Below are positions 1-9,161 of a DNA stretch of 64,000 nucleotides, one piece after another (position 1 is the first letter of the stretch; the number at the start of each line of letters is the position of its first letter). Both the position numbers and the translations under genes were made by a program. The stretch is from contig JBAMJR010000084.1 in NCBI GenBank assembly GCA_038501785.1, positions 1,858,501-1,922,500 of the forward strand, given 5' to 3'. The DNA is from Myoxocephalus aenaeus. Its lineage: Eukaryota; Chordata; Actinopteri; Perciformes; Cottidae. A model generated the notes under the pieces. The model searched no databases and was not told the DNA's origin. It worked only from the letters and a program-made list of their open reading frames with translations.

Positions 1-780
1 AAGAAGGATACTGGAGAAAGGATTTAAGATTCAAGAGTGTTTATTTATACAAATACTCATACAAATACAAATATAACTCCCTGTGAAAGACAGAAACAAA
101 AGATGTTATTAATATCCATTCAAGTTGTCAAGTGTTGACTAAAATAAATGTATAATAGATAGCCAAGAAAAGAGTGTATTGCTCTTACGAGGAGGATACT
201 GGCTAAAGTACATCAGGACAGTGGCACTGGAAGACAACTGTAGGTCCCTCACAAAGCACACACTGGAACAAAAATAAAGCTCTCCTCAGCCCTGTGAAAG
301 ACAGACAACATTATTGTAACAGTAGTTAATCAGTGTTTCATTAGTTTTAACTGTATAATGTGAAATGGGTCATTGTCTCCTTGTCTCTTATTTGATGTAA
401 TTTAATCTGAAAATTTCCATAAATAAGTGTTCAAAAAAAGAAAAGCAAGGACAATAAACCATAAACACTGACAGAAAAAAAATAGGTAAAGCATATTTGA
501 ACAAATTGGACAGTGGGCTTGAAGAAAGTGTATTGATACTTAAAACACTTTAACTCTGGTGACCTGATTTGTAATTATAAAAATTGTGAAAAAGCAGATC
601 TGCATGCTCAAACCACAGCACCATAAAATAGTGGTTAATTAATCAGGATAGTATATCATTTTCCAACACTTTAGAACCAGATTTACACCACACGCTATCT
701 ATTATGTCAAGTAAAGTTCATAGACAACGTTACTGAACATTTAGTGAATGAGTGTTTATCCACAACATGTTAGCGAGCAC
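1..780. other. AT-rich intronic sequence, no gene recognised
   Basis: This stretch is low in GC. It may be the intron of the minus-strand transposon remnant described to its right, or ordinary kcnq1 intron. A minus-strand AATAAA lies near position 45. I see no coding signal. Confidence 0.5.
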
Positions 781-786
781 ACTCAC

Positions 787-1053
787 CTGCTATCACCACC
801 ACCACTCTCCTCCTCCCCCTCCTGTACCACCATGGCAGCGGGAGCCTCACCTTCACTGTCCGACGACGACACCTCCTGGGAGGGACCCGCCGCGCCCGGC
901 GCAGCCAAAGCCCCGGAGCCGGAGGCTACGCCCCCGCCGCCGGCCCCCGCAGCAGCAAACATGTTTATTATATTTCTGCTCTTAGCAGCATCAGTTGCGA
1001 GAGCTTTTCTTTTCCCTCAGTTTTTCAGCACCGCCTTTTCGTTTTTTCTCCAT
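787..1053 (-). pseudogene. Broken first exon of a hAT/ZMYM-like transposase
   Basis: From ATG at 1053-1051 the frame gives MEKKRKGGAEKLREKK and stops after four more residues (TGA at 993-991). The neighbouring frame, entered through the A-run near 1010, carries the expected continuation: A-T-D-A-A-K-S-R-N-I-I-N-M-F, then Gly/Ala-rich sequence, an acidic S-S-S-D-S-E-G-E segment and E/G-rich sequence up to the GTGAGT donor. A lysine/arginine-rich start followed by A-A-K-x-x-x-I-x-x-M-F is what I know from many fish hAT-derived zinc-finger (ZMYM1-like) proteins. The frame change within an oligo-A run makes this copy a pseudogene. No downstream transposase exon was recognised in 1-780, which is AT-rich. 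It lies antisense inside a kcnq1 intron and is presumably neutral. Confidence 0.5.
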
Positions 1054-1298
1054 TTTTGCTTTCTCTTCTCTCTCACAGATTGCTAATGATGTGTCATTAG
1101 CTCATCATTAAAGGTGATTGGACGAGGGGGGTCTGGAAAATGCGTGGGCGGGACTACTGGGCCTATCATAGGGCCACTGGGCCTCTTATGCGTCTTTACA
1201 TTAAAAAAAAAAAAAAAAAAAGGTCAGCCACTGCCGGCCCATTACTGACCGGCCCACCGGGAAAACTCCCGGTACTCCCTATGGCCAATCCACCGCTG
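787..1298 (-). mobile_element. 5' end fragment of a hAT-type DNA transposon, minus strand
   Basis: Read on the minus strand from 1298, the sequence begins CAGCGGTGGATTGGCCATAG, then has the inverted motif CCGGGAGTTTTCCCGG. This is the type of terminus I know from abundant teleost hAT elements. About 245 bases further in is an ATG (1053-1051) opening a lysine-rich peptide, then a Gly/Ala-rich and Ser/Glu-rich stretch, ending in a donor-like CAG/GTGAGT at 787/786-781. I infer the first exon of a ZMYM/hAT-like transposase. The matching right-hand terminus and an 8-bp target duplication were not found, so the element is either truncated or continues left of the window. Family assignment is from memory of the terminus and N-terminus. 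Confidence 0.6.
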
Positions 1299-1446
1299 TG
1301 TGTGTAAAGCACACATCGTCTAAACACGCTGCCGTCACATGTCCAAGGACATGTTTTTTTTCTGACAAATAAATCACATGAGCACCAGAGAGCCTCCTTG
1401 AAAAAACAAACACAAGTGCATGCCATACAGTCACTATGGCATGCAA

Positions 1447-1449
<3 letters not shown>

Positions 1450-1506
<57 letters not shown>
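1450..1506. repeat. (TG)n microsatellite
   Basis: An uninterrupted TG array of 57 bp in the kcnq1 intron upstream of exon 2036-2111. Confidence 0.98.
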
Positions 1507-1507
<1 letters not shown>

Positions 1508-1768
1508 GTTTGCTTCCAGTGGTTTCTGTCTCAGTGTTTTGCTCCATACCAGTGGGTTTTCACTTGTGTTGACACAGATGTGCTGCTTTGAGTCGAGGGA
1601 CGTGTGTTTTGGGACTCCTCTTCACGCAAACTCAGTCTGTTTTCCTTCTGTTCCACTTTGCATCACGTTGCCGAGTCGCAGTTGTGACCGATATGGCAGA
1701 ACGCAGCAGTTAATCTATGTAGACACGTGTTAGATGCTTACTGTGTAGTTATGCGTACATTAATGCAT

Positions 1769-1770
<2 letters not shown>

Positions 1771-1816
<46 letters not shown>

Positions 1817-1825
1817 ACACACACA
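1771..1825. repeat. (GT)n microsatellite ending in a perfect palindrome
   Basis: GT repeats to 1813 pass through GCGC into AC repeats. Positions 1804-1825 form a perfect 22-bp palindrome of strictly alternating purine and pyrimidine, the classic kind of sequence for Z-DNA or a small cruciform. Confidence 0.95.
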
Positions 1826-2035
1826 TGCGCTCTCCTGTCAGGGCCACATGTTTTGCTCTTGCATGGTACACACATTGTCCATTGATTATTGAAAGCAGCC
1901 AGAGCCACTTTTTCCTTTTTCCAATGTAGCTTGTCAAAAGCAAGACACTTTTTCACGACAAGGAATCATCTGAAGACCCAGGCTGAGCATCACTGTTTTA
2001 CCTTGAGACTAAACCAGCCTCTCTTTCTGTCACAG

Positions 2036-2111
2036 GTTGTCCCATGCCCAGAGGTCGGCTGTGAAAGTCCTCCGCAGAATGCAGTACTTTGTGGCCAGGA
2101 AGAAATTTCAG
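2036..2111 (+). CDS. kcnq1: KCNQ1 potassium channel, coding exon equivalent to human exon 12 (helix B)
   Basis: This 76-bp internal exon sits between a strong acceptor (pyrimidine-rich CTCTCTTTCTGTCACAG ending at 2035) and a canonical donor GTAAGC at 2112. It begins with the last base of a split codon and then reads 25 codons ending RRMQYFVARKKFQ. This closely matches human KCNQ1 helix B (RRMQYFVAKKKFQ). In Kv7 channels helix B, with helix A, binds calmodulin and is involved in PIP2 coupling in the cytoplasmic C-terminus of the pore-forming subunit. The basic cluster R-R and the A-R-K-K run are visible. Its length equals that of human exon 12 as I recall it, and the phase fits the next exon, which starts with the second Q of FQQARKPYD. 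The more variable residues before RRMQ are typical of the helix A-B linker. The upstream exon is outside the window. Identity is very secure; whether this is the only kcnq1 paralogue in the fish cannot be told. Confidence 0.95.
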
Positions 2112-2251
2112 GTAAGCAAAAGAGGGGGAAGATGGAGAGACAAAGAGAGAGACAAATTCAGAGTGAGAGAAGTGTGTGTGTGTGTGTAGTGTTTTTGCGG
2201 TTATACAGGATGAGCAGGGGGAGCCCCAAGGGGCATATGTCAGCTGCAGCG

Positions 2252-2253
<2 letters not shown>

Positions 2254-2335
<82 letters not shown>
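2254..2335. repeat. (GT)n microsatellite, 82 bp
   Basis: A pure GT array about 140 bases downstream of the kcnq1 exon at 2036-2111, complementary to the CA array at 2514-2566. Confidence 0.98.
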
Positions 2336-2338
<3 letters not shown>

Positions 2339-2503
2339 TGTGTGTTTGTGTGTAAATGCCTGAAACTTGCACCTGCATGTCGTCTTTGTGCTCACTTCAG
2401 TTCAGGCGTAGTGTCAAGGGAAGTCTACTAACCTGTCTCTGGGGCTACAGTAGGAATTCACTTACTGTACTGCACTCACAACAACACACACTTGCGGAAA
2501 TGC

Positions 2504-2513
<10 letters not shown>

Positions 2514-2566
<53 letters not shown>
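2514..2566. repeat. (CA)n microsatellite, 53 bp
   Basis: A pure CA array in the same intron as, and complementary to, the GT array at 2254-2335. Confidence 0.98.
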
Positions 2567-2568
<2 letters not shown>

Positions 2569-2890
2569 GCAGGTCAATGCCTCACACAGCAGAATTAGGT
2601 TAAACCATTTTGTGCACAAAAAAAAACGAATCATGTTTGAGATACTTTGGCCATCGTTTTCATGCTCCATGTTATTGTCGAATGGTGCCTATATTTGTAC
2701 TGTTTCCAAGTGCTCTATGTGTTTTCAATTATGGCCTAAGTGATCTCAGCTGCAGAGGCTGTGTATACCAAGGATACCCTAAAGAGTTCACTGGGTTCTT
2801 TCTGATGCTGCTTGTATCCACGTCCCACTAAACAAAGCTGTGAGAGAGCCCTAATACGATTGCTTTCTACATGACCATGCACTTGTCTGT

Positions 2891-2891
<1 letters not shown>

Positions 2892-2937
<46 letters not shown>
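2892..2937. repeat. (CA)n microsatellite, 46 bp
   Basis: A pure CA array exactly 100 bases upstream of the complementary TG array at 3038-3109. Confidence 0.98.
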
Positions 2938-2941
<4 letters not shown>

Positions 2942-3034
2942 ATGAGTTAACAATGAACCCTTTGCCCCCAAGGGGGTTGGGGATGTTTTCGGGGACCAAG
3001 CAACAGCGGTTGACAATGGCTTTTGTCTCACTCC

Positions 3035-3037
<3 letters not shown>

Positions 3038-3109
<72 letters not shown>
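3038..3109 (+). repeat. (TG)36 microsatellite abutting a splice acceptor
   Basis: This pure TG array of 72 bp ends 8 bases before the kcnq1 exon at 3118 and occupies the place of the polypyrimidine tract. UG repeats in RNA are known binding sites for TDP-43 and CELF proteins, which repress the neighbouring acceptor in CFTR exon 9. Confidence 0.97.
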
Positions 3110-3110
<1 letters not shown>

Positions 3111-3117
3111 TCCACAG

Positions 3118-3212
3118 CAAGCGCGGAAGCCCTATGATGTGCGAGACGTGATCGAGCAATATTCCCAGGGTCACCTCAACATGATGGTCCGCATCAAGGA
3201 ACTGCAGAGAAG
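3118..3212 (+). CDS. kcnq1: KCNQ1 potassium channel, coding exon equivalent to human exon 13 (helix C)
   Basis: The 95-bp exon reads QARKPYDVRDVIEQYSQGHL, continues N-M-M-V-R-I-K-E-L-Q-R, and ends with the first two bases of another Arg codon. It is nearly identical to human KCNQ1, where the residue after H-L-N is Leu rather than Met. It encodes the B-C linker and helix C of the Kv7 C-terminus, a tetramer-associated helix that also interfaces with calmodulin/KCNE regulation. The acceptor is CCACAG at 3112-3117, but an uninterrupted TG array (3038-3109) lies directly in front of it instead of a pyrimidine tract. The donor at 3213 is GTGGTG, lacking the usual G at +5, so both splice sites look weak while the coding sequence is strongly conserved. 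The length is not a multiple of three, so skipping this exon alone would shift the frame. Cross-exon Arg codon continuity with 5069 supports the boundary. Confidence 0.95.
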
Positions 3213-5068
3213 GTGGTGACTTTGACCTTGTTTCATGCTCTTTGATCCTCGCTTTCTTTCTCTCACTTTGTGTCAATTGAGGTCAACTTTTTTTTTACAT
3301 TCTTGCCATCATTATGTTGGAGACCTACGCCCAAAACATTTTCATTTGGAGAAAAATGCTGCAGCTTCAGAGACAATGCCAATTCCAAAAGACAATAATG
3401 GAAACGAGATGCAAATGAAAAAGACATGCTCCAAGCCAAAACAAATAGATTAACAATGTACACTCTGCAAATACAGAAACCATGTAAAGTCAAAAACACA
3501 CAAACCCAGAAAACGAAAAGCAACAGAGAAATGCTGAATATCCAGTCCTCCAGGTACATATACTTTGTCTACGTTGGCCTTAGTCTTTTAATATATTATT
3601 AAAGAGCTAATGCTAGTTATGTAAATCTGTCGCTCTTTTTTAATATCTATACCTATAAGGGTCAAATGTTTTTTTTTTTAAATATCCACTTTTCACACAC
3701 TCTCCCGTCTGGTCTCCCTCGCTTAAAAAATCCATCCTACTTTGCGTGGTATTTTTTAGCCTATTTGCTGTTAATCTATTTGTTTTTGTCTTTCTGCAGC
3801 ACGTTTTCTTCAATAGTATGTTCGAAAAATTGTTACTCAACACCGGTTGTAAAATCATTAATCAGGCCATTTATTCTTTGCAAAGAAGGAGCAGAGCCAG
3901 TGATACAACATGTTACTTTACTAATTGCATATCCAAGTCTGCTCTCCCTTATATACATAAAACACAGTCACAGAAGCCCTCATAAGGTCTTGCACTTGTC
4001 GTGAACCTTCCTCCCGTCATCCCATAGATATGTTTTAAGCCATAAGAACAACAATGATGTGTATTGTCTTCAGTCTGGAACATACAGATAAAGCAGATCA
4101 CTTGACTCCTAACTTGAACTTGCTTTGTGTAAGGGAAACCTCACTGTTCTCTTATTTGTGACACCTTGTTGTGCTTTGTTGAGCTGTAATAAAGTCCAGT
4201 CCTCACTTAGGATTTTGGCTTAGGTAATAAATTGGGTCAAACTTATGTAAAGTCACTTAGATCCTCTTAACACTTTTTGCAATAATTCAGCTGAATTCAG
4301 CTGAAACATGGTAAAACACTGAAACCAGCAGGCCATGACGATGTGCCAGTAAATCAAGAAAAGATGGATTCCTTGCAGTTTATAACTATCTGCGATGATG
4401 TAAATACAAAGAATCATAAAGCCAAGAGTCTTTTATAAACACAATTTTGTCTCTCGTAAAATGCTACAGTGCAGATTTGTTTATTGTCATTTTTTGCAAC
4501 CCATAAAAAAAGAGTAATTCCAAACGTTAACATTCAACGGAAAATCGAAAGAAAAAGATCATAGCACTCACCACTTCTGACTCCTTCAAAAACGCCACAA
4601 TAATGCATTGACCATTTTGCATTCAATGGGTCACCAACATAAAGGGAAGACGGCTCAAGACGTGTGATTGCTGTAATATAATAAAAATCCACCCTTCATT
4701 TTCGGTGGTGAAAAGAAGAGAGTGCTTTGCAGTACATATTGAACTACTTCAGTACATTTATAGATGACTAACAGTCCACATGTGCAATCGAAACCTCTTA
4801 CGAGTCCGATTGTTTATTTTGAAAGCCTTTCAGCTCAATAAGAACATTCATTTATTCATCACTTTAAAACTCGCATGTGGGTAAGCAGTAAATACCGTTC
4901 AAGATGACGCCATTTGTTTAATTTGATTGGCTCCATAAATTGGCTTCTATTATTTTACTGTTTTGTTCATGGCCTGGAATAATGTGCTGTTTACTCAACT
5001 GAATCTCCTCTGTATCTGGCCAGTGTTTTCACCTTCCCTACTTTAATTGCTCCTCTCTTTTCCCCCAG
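3213..5068 (+). other. kcnq1: kcnq1 intron, 1856 bp
   Basis: This is AT-rich unique-looking sequence between the weak donor GTGGTG and a strong pyrimidine-rich acceptor. I see no gene, no RNA gene and no long tandem repeat in it. The open frames present lack any recognisable protein motif. Confidence 0.85.
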
Positions 5069-5109
5069 GCTCGACGGCACACTGGGGAAGCCAGGAATGT
5101 TTCTTCCAG
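5069..5109 (+). CDS. kcnq1: KCNQ1 potassium channel, coding exon equivalent to human exon 14 (C-D linker)
   Basis: This 41-bp micro-exon has a strong acceptor (CTCTTTTCCCCCAG ending at 5068) and donor GTAAAT at 5110. The first base completes the Arg codon of the previous exon. It then reads LDGTLGKPGMFLP and leaves one base (G) for the next codon. Human KCNQ1 has LDQSIGKPSLFIS at this place, so the L-D....G-K-P...F pattern is kept. The human exon is 47 bp as I recall, so this one is two codons shorter. It encodes the end of helix C and the start of the flexible linker to helix D. No catalytic residues are expected. The exon is too short to identify alone. The call rests on the G-K-P motif, the correct phase on both sides and its order between the two better conserved exons. 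Confidence 0.9.
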
Positions 5110-6695
5110 GTAAATACACAGAAAACACAACAGTCTACATCTGATAGACAGCCATCACTCCTCACCCCATCCCTTTGTTTACGTCCCACACATACACAAG
5201 CTGTGCCAGACTAAATATGAGAGGAAGAGCGGCCCCTGATGTGTGTGTTCATATATATATGTGTGTGTGTTGTGTGTATGTGAATGTATGTGTGCTCGTT
5301 CTAGCAGGCCTATGTGTGTTTGCATGTCCACGTGGGTGTACATGCGTGGATGTACTTCAGAGTGTATACATTAGTTTGTAAATTTAGTATCGTCTAATAA
5401 TTTAGCTTACTGTCGTCAGATTAAAGATACATTATTTTGTATTAGATCATATAATTTGTCCATTTGTTAATGGCAAATGAAGAATAAAAGAATGAAGAAA
5501 TGATTTGTTGCATCAATAAGCATAATGTGGGCCTTGTTATAAACTGCAACTGACTTAACAAGCAAGATTCTAGTGGAATCGACTTTTAATCAATAGCCTG
5601 GTTCACAGCCAACAATTCAAATATGTTTGGTGACGGCTATTTTCCCTGGTTAGAGAGAAAACTTGACCAACTGGGCTTTGTATGCAGGATTAAGAATGAG
5701 GGCCGTCATCTTCCCATAGCTCTCAAGCAACCGGGCGTACATTCATGAAAAATAGCTAAAAGGGGAAATAGATCAAATAACTTTTAATAGACATATTTAT
5801 ATGATCAGTTTGTCAAAAAAAAACAATAGCGCTTTAGTGTTAACTGAAAATGATGTCAGCGGGAGGAATATGTCACTCGAGCAAAACGATATCAAACGAT
5901 CCCCCTTCCTAACGAGCTAACATGCTGAATGAATAAAGTGGGAAAACATGGCAATTCAGTATGTTTATCTGGACCCTTATGAAGTTACAACTAATGGAAG
6001 TGAAGTATAATTTGATAATTTTAAAGATTCAATTCACACTTTATTACTATTATTAAATGGTGACTAATATGAAATGTTTTGATCTAAACATTCTCGAAAC
6101 TAGCTTTTAATGGCGCGCCCCACCCAACCACCACTACCCACCTTCCCATCTGTACTGCCTTTTCCACATCTCATGCACACATTTCATACGCAAAACAGTA
6201 TAAATGAATAGCGATACTCACACATTGATTCACACATCTGTGAAATCACCATTTTTACACTTCTGAAGAAGAGGAAATGCTGTGTCGCTAATGCAGATCC
6301 AGGGATAGGTGGAGGCTTACCGACAGTTCGATCTGAATAATGGAGTTAAGTCGTGTTTTTAGGGCGACGTAACTCTTCTGACGTGCATTTAGCGTCCACA
6401 TTTCAGTAGGGGGCTGTAAACTGCCTCTGTGACCCGCATCCACAAAATGAATGAATGGATGGTTTCACTCAGAATCATGAGCCTTCAGGGCGCCTACTGT
6501 AAATGACAATGTTATGTTTGTGACGTGTGCGTGAGCGTGAGCGAGCAGCAACGGATCCGACTGTGACCAAATGTACTATTACGCGTCCGTTTTTGTACTC
6601 AATAAGAGAAATAAAATGCAAATGCTTTAATATTCTCACTGGATGTTTGTTCGTGCCTATGTTTGATTGTCCATTTTTTTGTATTCATTCACCAG
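5110..6695 (+). other. kcnq1: kcnq1 intron, 1586 bp
   Basis: Donor GTAAAT and acceptor CACCAG bound this intron. It contains short imperfect TG-rich sequence around 5240-5340 and otherwise AT-rich sequence with no recognisable gene or repeat family. Confidence 0.85.
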
Positions 6696-6757
6696 GGAAA
6701 GGAGAAGATAAAGAATACCCAACGATTGGAGCGCGACTGATCAGGCTAGAAGATAAG
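6696..6757 (+). CDS. kcnq1: KCNQ1 potassium channel, coding exon equivalent to human exon 15 (start of helix D)
   Basis: The exon is 62 bp, equal to human exon 15 as I recall. It lies after an acceptor ...TTCATTCACCAG and before a canonical donor GTAAGC at 6758. It completes the Gly codon left by 5109 and reads GKGEDKEYPTIGARLIRLED, then K. Human KCNQ1 reads N-T-I-G-A-R-L-N-R-V-E-D-K here, so T-I-G-A-R-L.R.E-D-K is shared. This is the first half of helix D, the subunit assembly coiled coil that makes KCNQ1 tetramerise with itself and serves as the leucine-zipper site for the scaffold AKAP9 (yotiao) in mammals. The linker GEDKEYP differs from the human serine/lysine-rich linker. The following intron splits the coiled coil and is about 49.8 kb long. 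Confidence 0.93.
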
Positions 6758-7787
6758 GTAAGCACACTCGTGCTGCTCTGTGTGTGTGTGTGTGTGTGTG
6801 TTTTGTCTGTGAGTAAGAGCGATAAGCAGAAGTATGCGTCTGTGACTGCATATCTGTGTGCCTGAATCTCTGTTATCAGATGATTGCGTGTGCTGGTATC
6901 TTTTGATATGACCATGCTTTTGGCAGTCTGCGCCAATGCCAAAAACACACCTGCATTCTGCTGCGTTCATGCCCCTACTTATGTTCATGGTCATTTTTGT
7001 ATTTTTATTTGTTTAGTTATTATTCTGACTCCCATTGGGAGCTGAGTCATTTTGATGATTTTTCCATTGCCAACCCTTCTATTTTTCCTGTAATCCCAGG
7101 TACAGCGGGGCGGTGACATGTATGTTTCCATCAGTGAATATTAGAGTACTAGGGGGCTAAAGTCTGAATACAGTGAGGCGTAGCCAATAGATAACCGCTG
7201 TGTTATGACGGGGCGTAACGAGGCGTGTCCTCTCACAGCGAGAACGGGAACAGCGTGACGCAATCATGGCCGTCGCACCAGTCGTGAGTGAATGCGTCCG
7301 CCTTCCTGTCGCTCTGCCTTAACATTTGCAAATCACATAGATAGGAAATGTTGTTTGCCTGCCGGCATTTTGGAAAGATTTGGCGCGTTCAAGTGTGTGT
7401 GTTTTTTTTTTTTGCATGTCACCGGTGATGCCACAAGTTGTTCTCACATCTTCCAGTCGATGAAAACACACTCCTACACAATAGAACAATGCATTCTATA
7501 GCCACTTCAGGTCAGCCAGCTCAGGATTTCCCCCACTTTGCCCGGACATTTACCGTCCCATGTCTGCGGCGCTCATCAACGCTGACGTTCTCTTACGTTT
7601 GATGCGTTTTTTCGGTTCTCGGACCCTTTCGGTACGGAGCGAGCCGTAATGATCTAGAACCAATGTACTCTCCGAAACCCGAAGTCCGCCCTCTGTGATT
7701 GAGTTACGGCCCATTTGCTCAGGGCTTCAATGTTGTGATCGCAATCTCCTGATTGGAAACATAAACCTGAGTTCACAAGTGCTGTGA

Positions 7788-7812
7788 CTCTCTCTCTCTC
7801 TCTCTCTCTCTC
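7788..7812. repeat. (CT)n microsatellite
   Basis: A CT array of about 25 bp in the last kcnq1 intron. Confidence 0.95.
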
Positions 7813-9092
7813 ACTTTCTTCTCTCTCCCCGCCGTGCCTTGACACAAAGGTAAAAATACCAACAAGACCTGGAGGCTTGAGGAACAAATCAGTGGAACCC
7901 TACTGGCCCTCCGTAACAATTCGCGTGCTTTGCTGCGACAAGCTTCCTCTCAAAGTCAAGCCGAAGCGTAGCATCGGCCACTTGCGACAGCCTTCACCTC
8001 TCTCATTTTTCTTCGTGTGAATTTCTTGTTTTGATTGTTTTCCGACAGGCCACCACACCTGTTGAATGGGAAACGCGTTAGAGGGTGGGGGTTCCTTTTT
8101 TCCCCCCCTCGGACAGCAGGTGGATGAACCCGGCGACCCCTGTTACTTGGTACATTCCATGGTCCTCCTCCAGTAGCACAGACGTTATCGTTCCACTCTA
8201 GATACACTTAACGTGTCAGATTTATGTTTCTGGAATGTGGGGATTTTATGATTACAGTCACAGTGCAACAACCCTGGGTGAAGTCACCGTGGTTGTAAAC
8301 GAGCACAGCGTCTCCTTCACGCCCGCGTTCACCTCCATCTGTACTTTGTTGGAGGTTTGTGTGTCTTGTGTAGTATGCATTTACTCTTGTGTTTCAGCAG
8401 CAAGGCCAATGCTAGTCCAAAACATAAGTCCAAACATAACGCTCCAGCCGAGGGAACGTTTACAGGAGAAGAATCACGAGACAATGAGCCAAGTTCAAAC
8501 TTGGTCAGCGTGCCCTGGAGTTCAGTTGTCAGCTGCGTTTTGTTTGCAACAGAATCTCCAGCGCCCGAAAACCTTTCGTTTGCCTTCGCACCGCTGCGTG
8601 CGTTTCATAACGCTGCGTCATTTCTGCGTTGCGTCACCTCCTTTGCGTGTTGCACGTAATAGTAAACCTCATCGCACACAAAGCAGAACCCCGGTGTCAC
8701 AGTTGAATCACCTCTGCGTAGAATCAGCCCCGAGGAATTATTCATCAACTCTGTGTATGTGTGTGTGTGTGTGTGTGTGTTTTCTCCAATGCCTTTCTCA
8801 ATACTCACTTTTTGTTGGCCTCCAGCTTAATTTTTTTAGAGATTTTTTGTCAAATCCCCACTTTCGACTCCCCTTCCCCTGTAAAACAGCAGACATCAAC
8901 CACTCTGACTGCGCTTCAGGCTGCAGCTGAGAAAGTAACATAGAATCATTTTCTTGTCAAGCTATTGTCAGCACATCACTTGTGGATGAATTTATCTGCA
9001 GTGTGCTGAAGGGGGGGATCGGGCATTGTGTGTCCTGTACAGGGTTAGACAGTGATTTATCACACAAAGACAAAGACACATATAGGTCTACA

Positions 9093-9100
<8 letters not shown>

Positions 9101-9160
<60 letters not shown>
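9101..9160. repeat. (CA)n microsatellite, 60 bp
   Basis: A CA array with one T interruption near its left end, in the last kcnq1 intron. Confidence 0.97.

Positions 9161-9161
<1 letters not shown>

Larger units (their letters stand above)
1299..2035 (+). other. kcnq1: kcnq1 intron (3' part) upstream of the first visible exon
   Basis: No coding sequence is recognisable here. The stretch holds two long TG arrays (1450-1506, 1771-1813), the second running into a GCGC-centred palindrome. It ends in a good pyrimidine tract at about 2018-2033 that serves the exon at 2036. The intron must continue left through the transposon remnant and out of the window. Confidence 0.8.
2112..3117 (+). other. kcnq1: kcnq1 intron, 1006 bp, dominated by complementary TG and CA arrays
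   Basis: Donor GTAAGC and acceptor CCACAG bound this intron. Four dinucleotide arrays make up about a quarter of it: TG at 2254-2335, CA at 2514-2566, CA at 2892-2937 and TG at 3038-3109. The first two and the last two are complementary pairs. No AG occurs in the last ~100 bases before the acceptor. A branch-point-like CTCAC with its A at 3030 lies about 87 bases upstream of the exon, on the far side of the TG array. Confidence 0.9.

Noticed and set aside
748..1086. 112-codon + strand frame with Ser/Pro and Pro/Ala-rich sequence
   Set aside because: It is the antisense of the Gly/Ala-rich first exon of the minus-strand hAT transposase remnant. The minus strand has the terminus, start and donor; the plus strand has none.
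1889..2431. 180-codon + strand frame overlapping the exon at 2036-2111
   Set aside because: It is in a different frame from the KCNQ1 helix B exon and its second half is a translated GT array.
6758..6865. Intron read-through after exon 6696-6757 giving V-S-T-L-V-L-L then Cys-Val repeats
   Set aside because: A canonical donor GTAAGC is present and the true coiled-coil continuation (VHQMDQ...) is found at 56522. The read-through is a translated TG array.
8235..8930. Longest open frame in the window (231 codons, + strand)
   Set aside because: It runs through a TG array (Cys-Val repeats), has low-complexity composition, no recognisable domain and no splice or promoter context. It is within the kcnq1 last intron.
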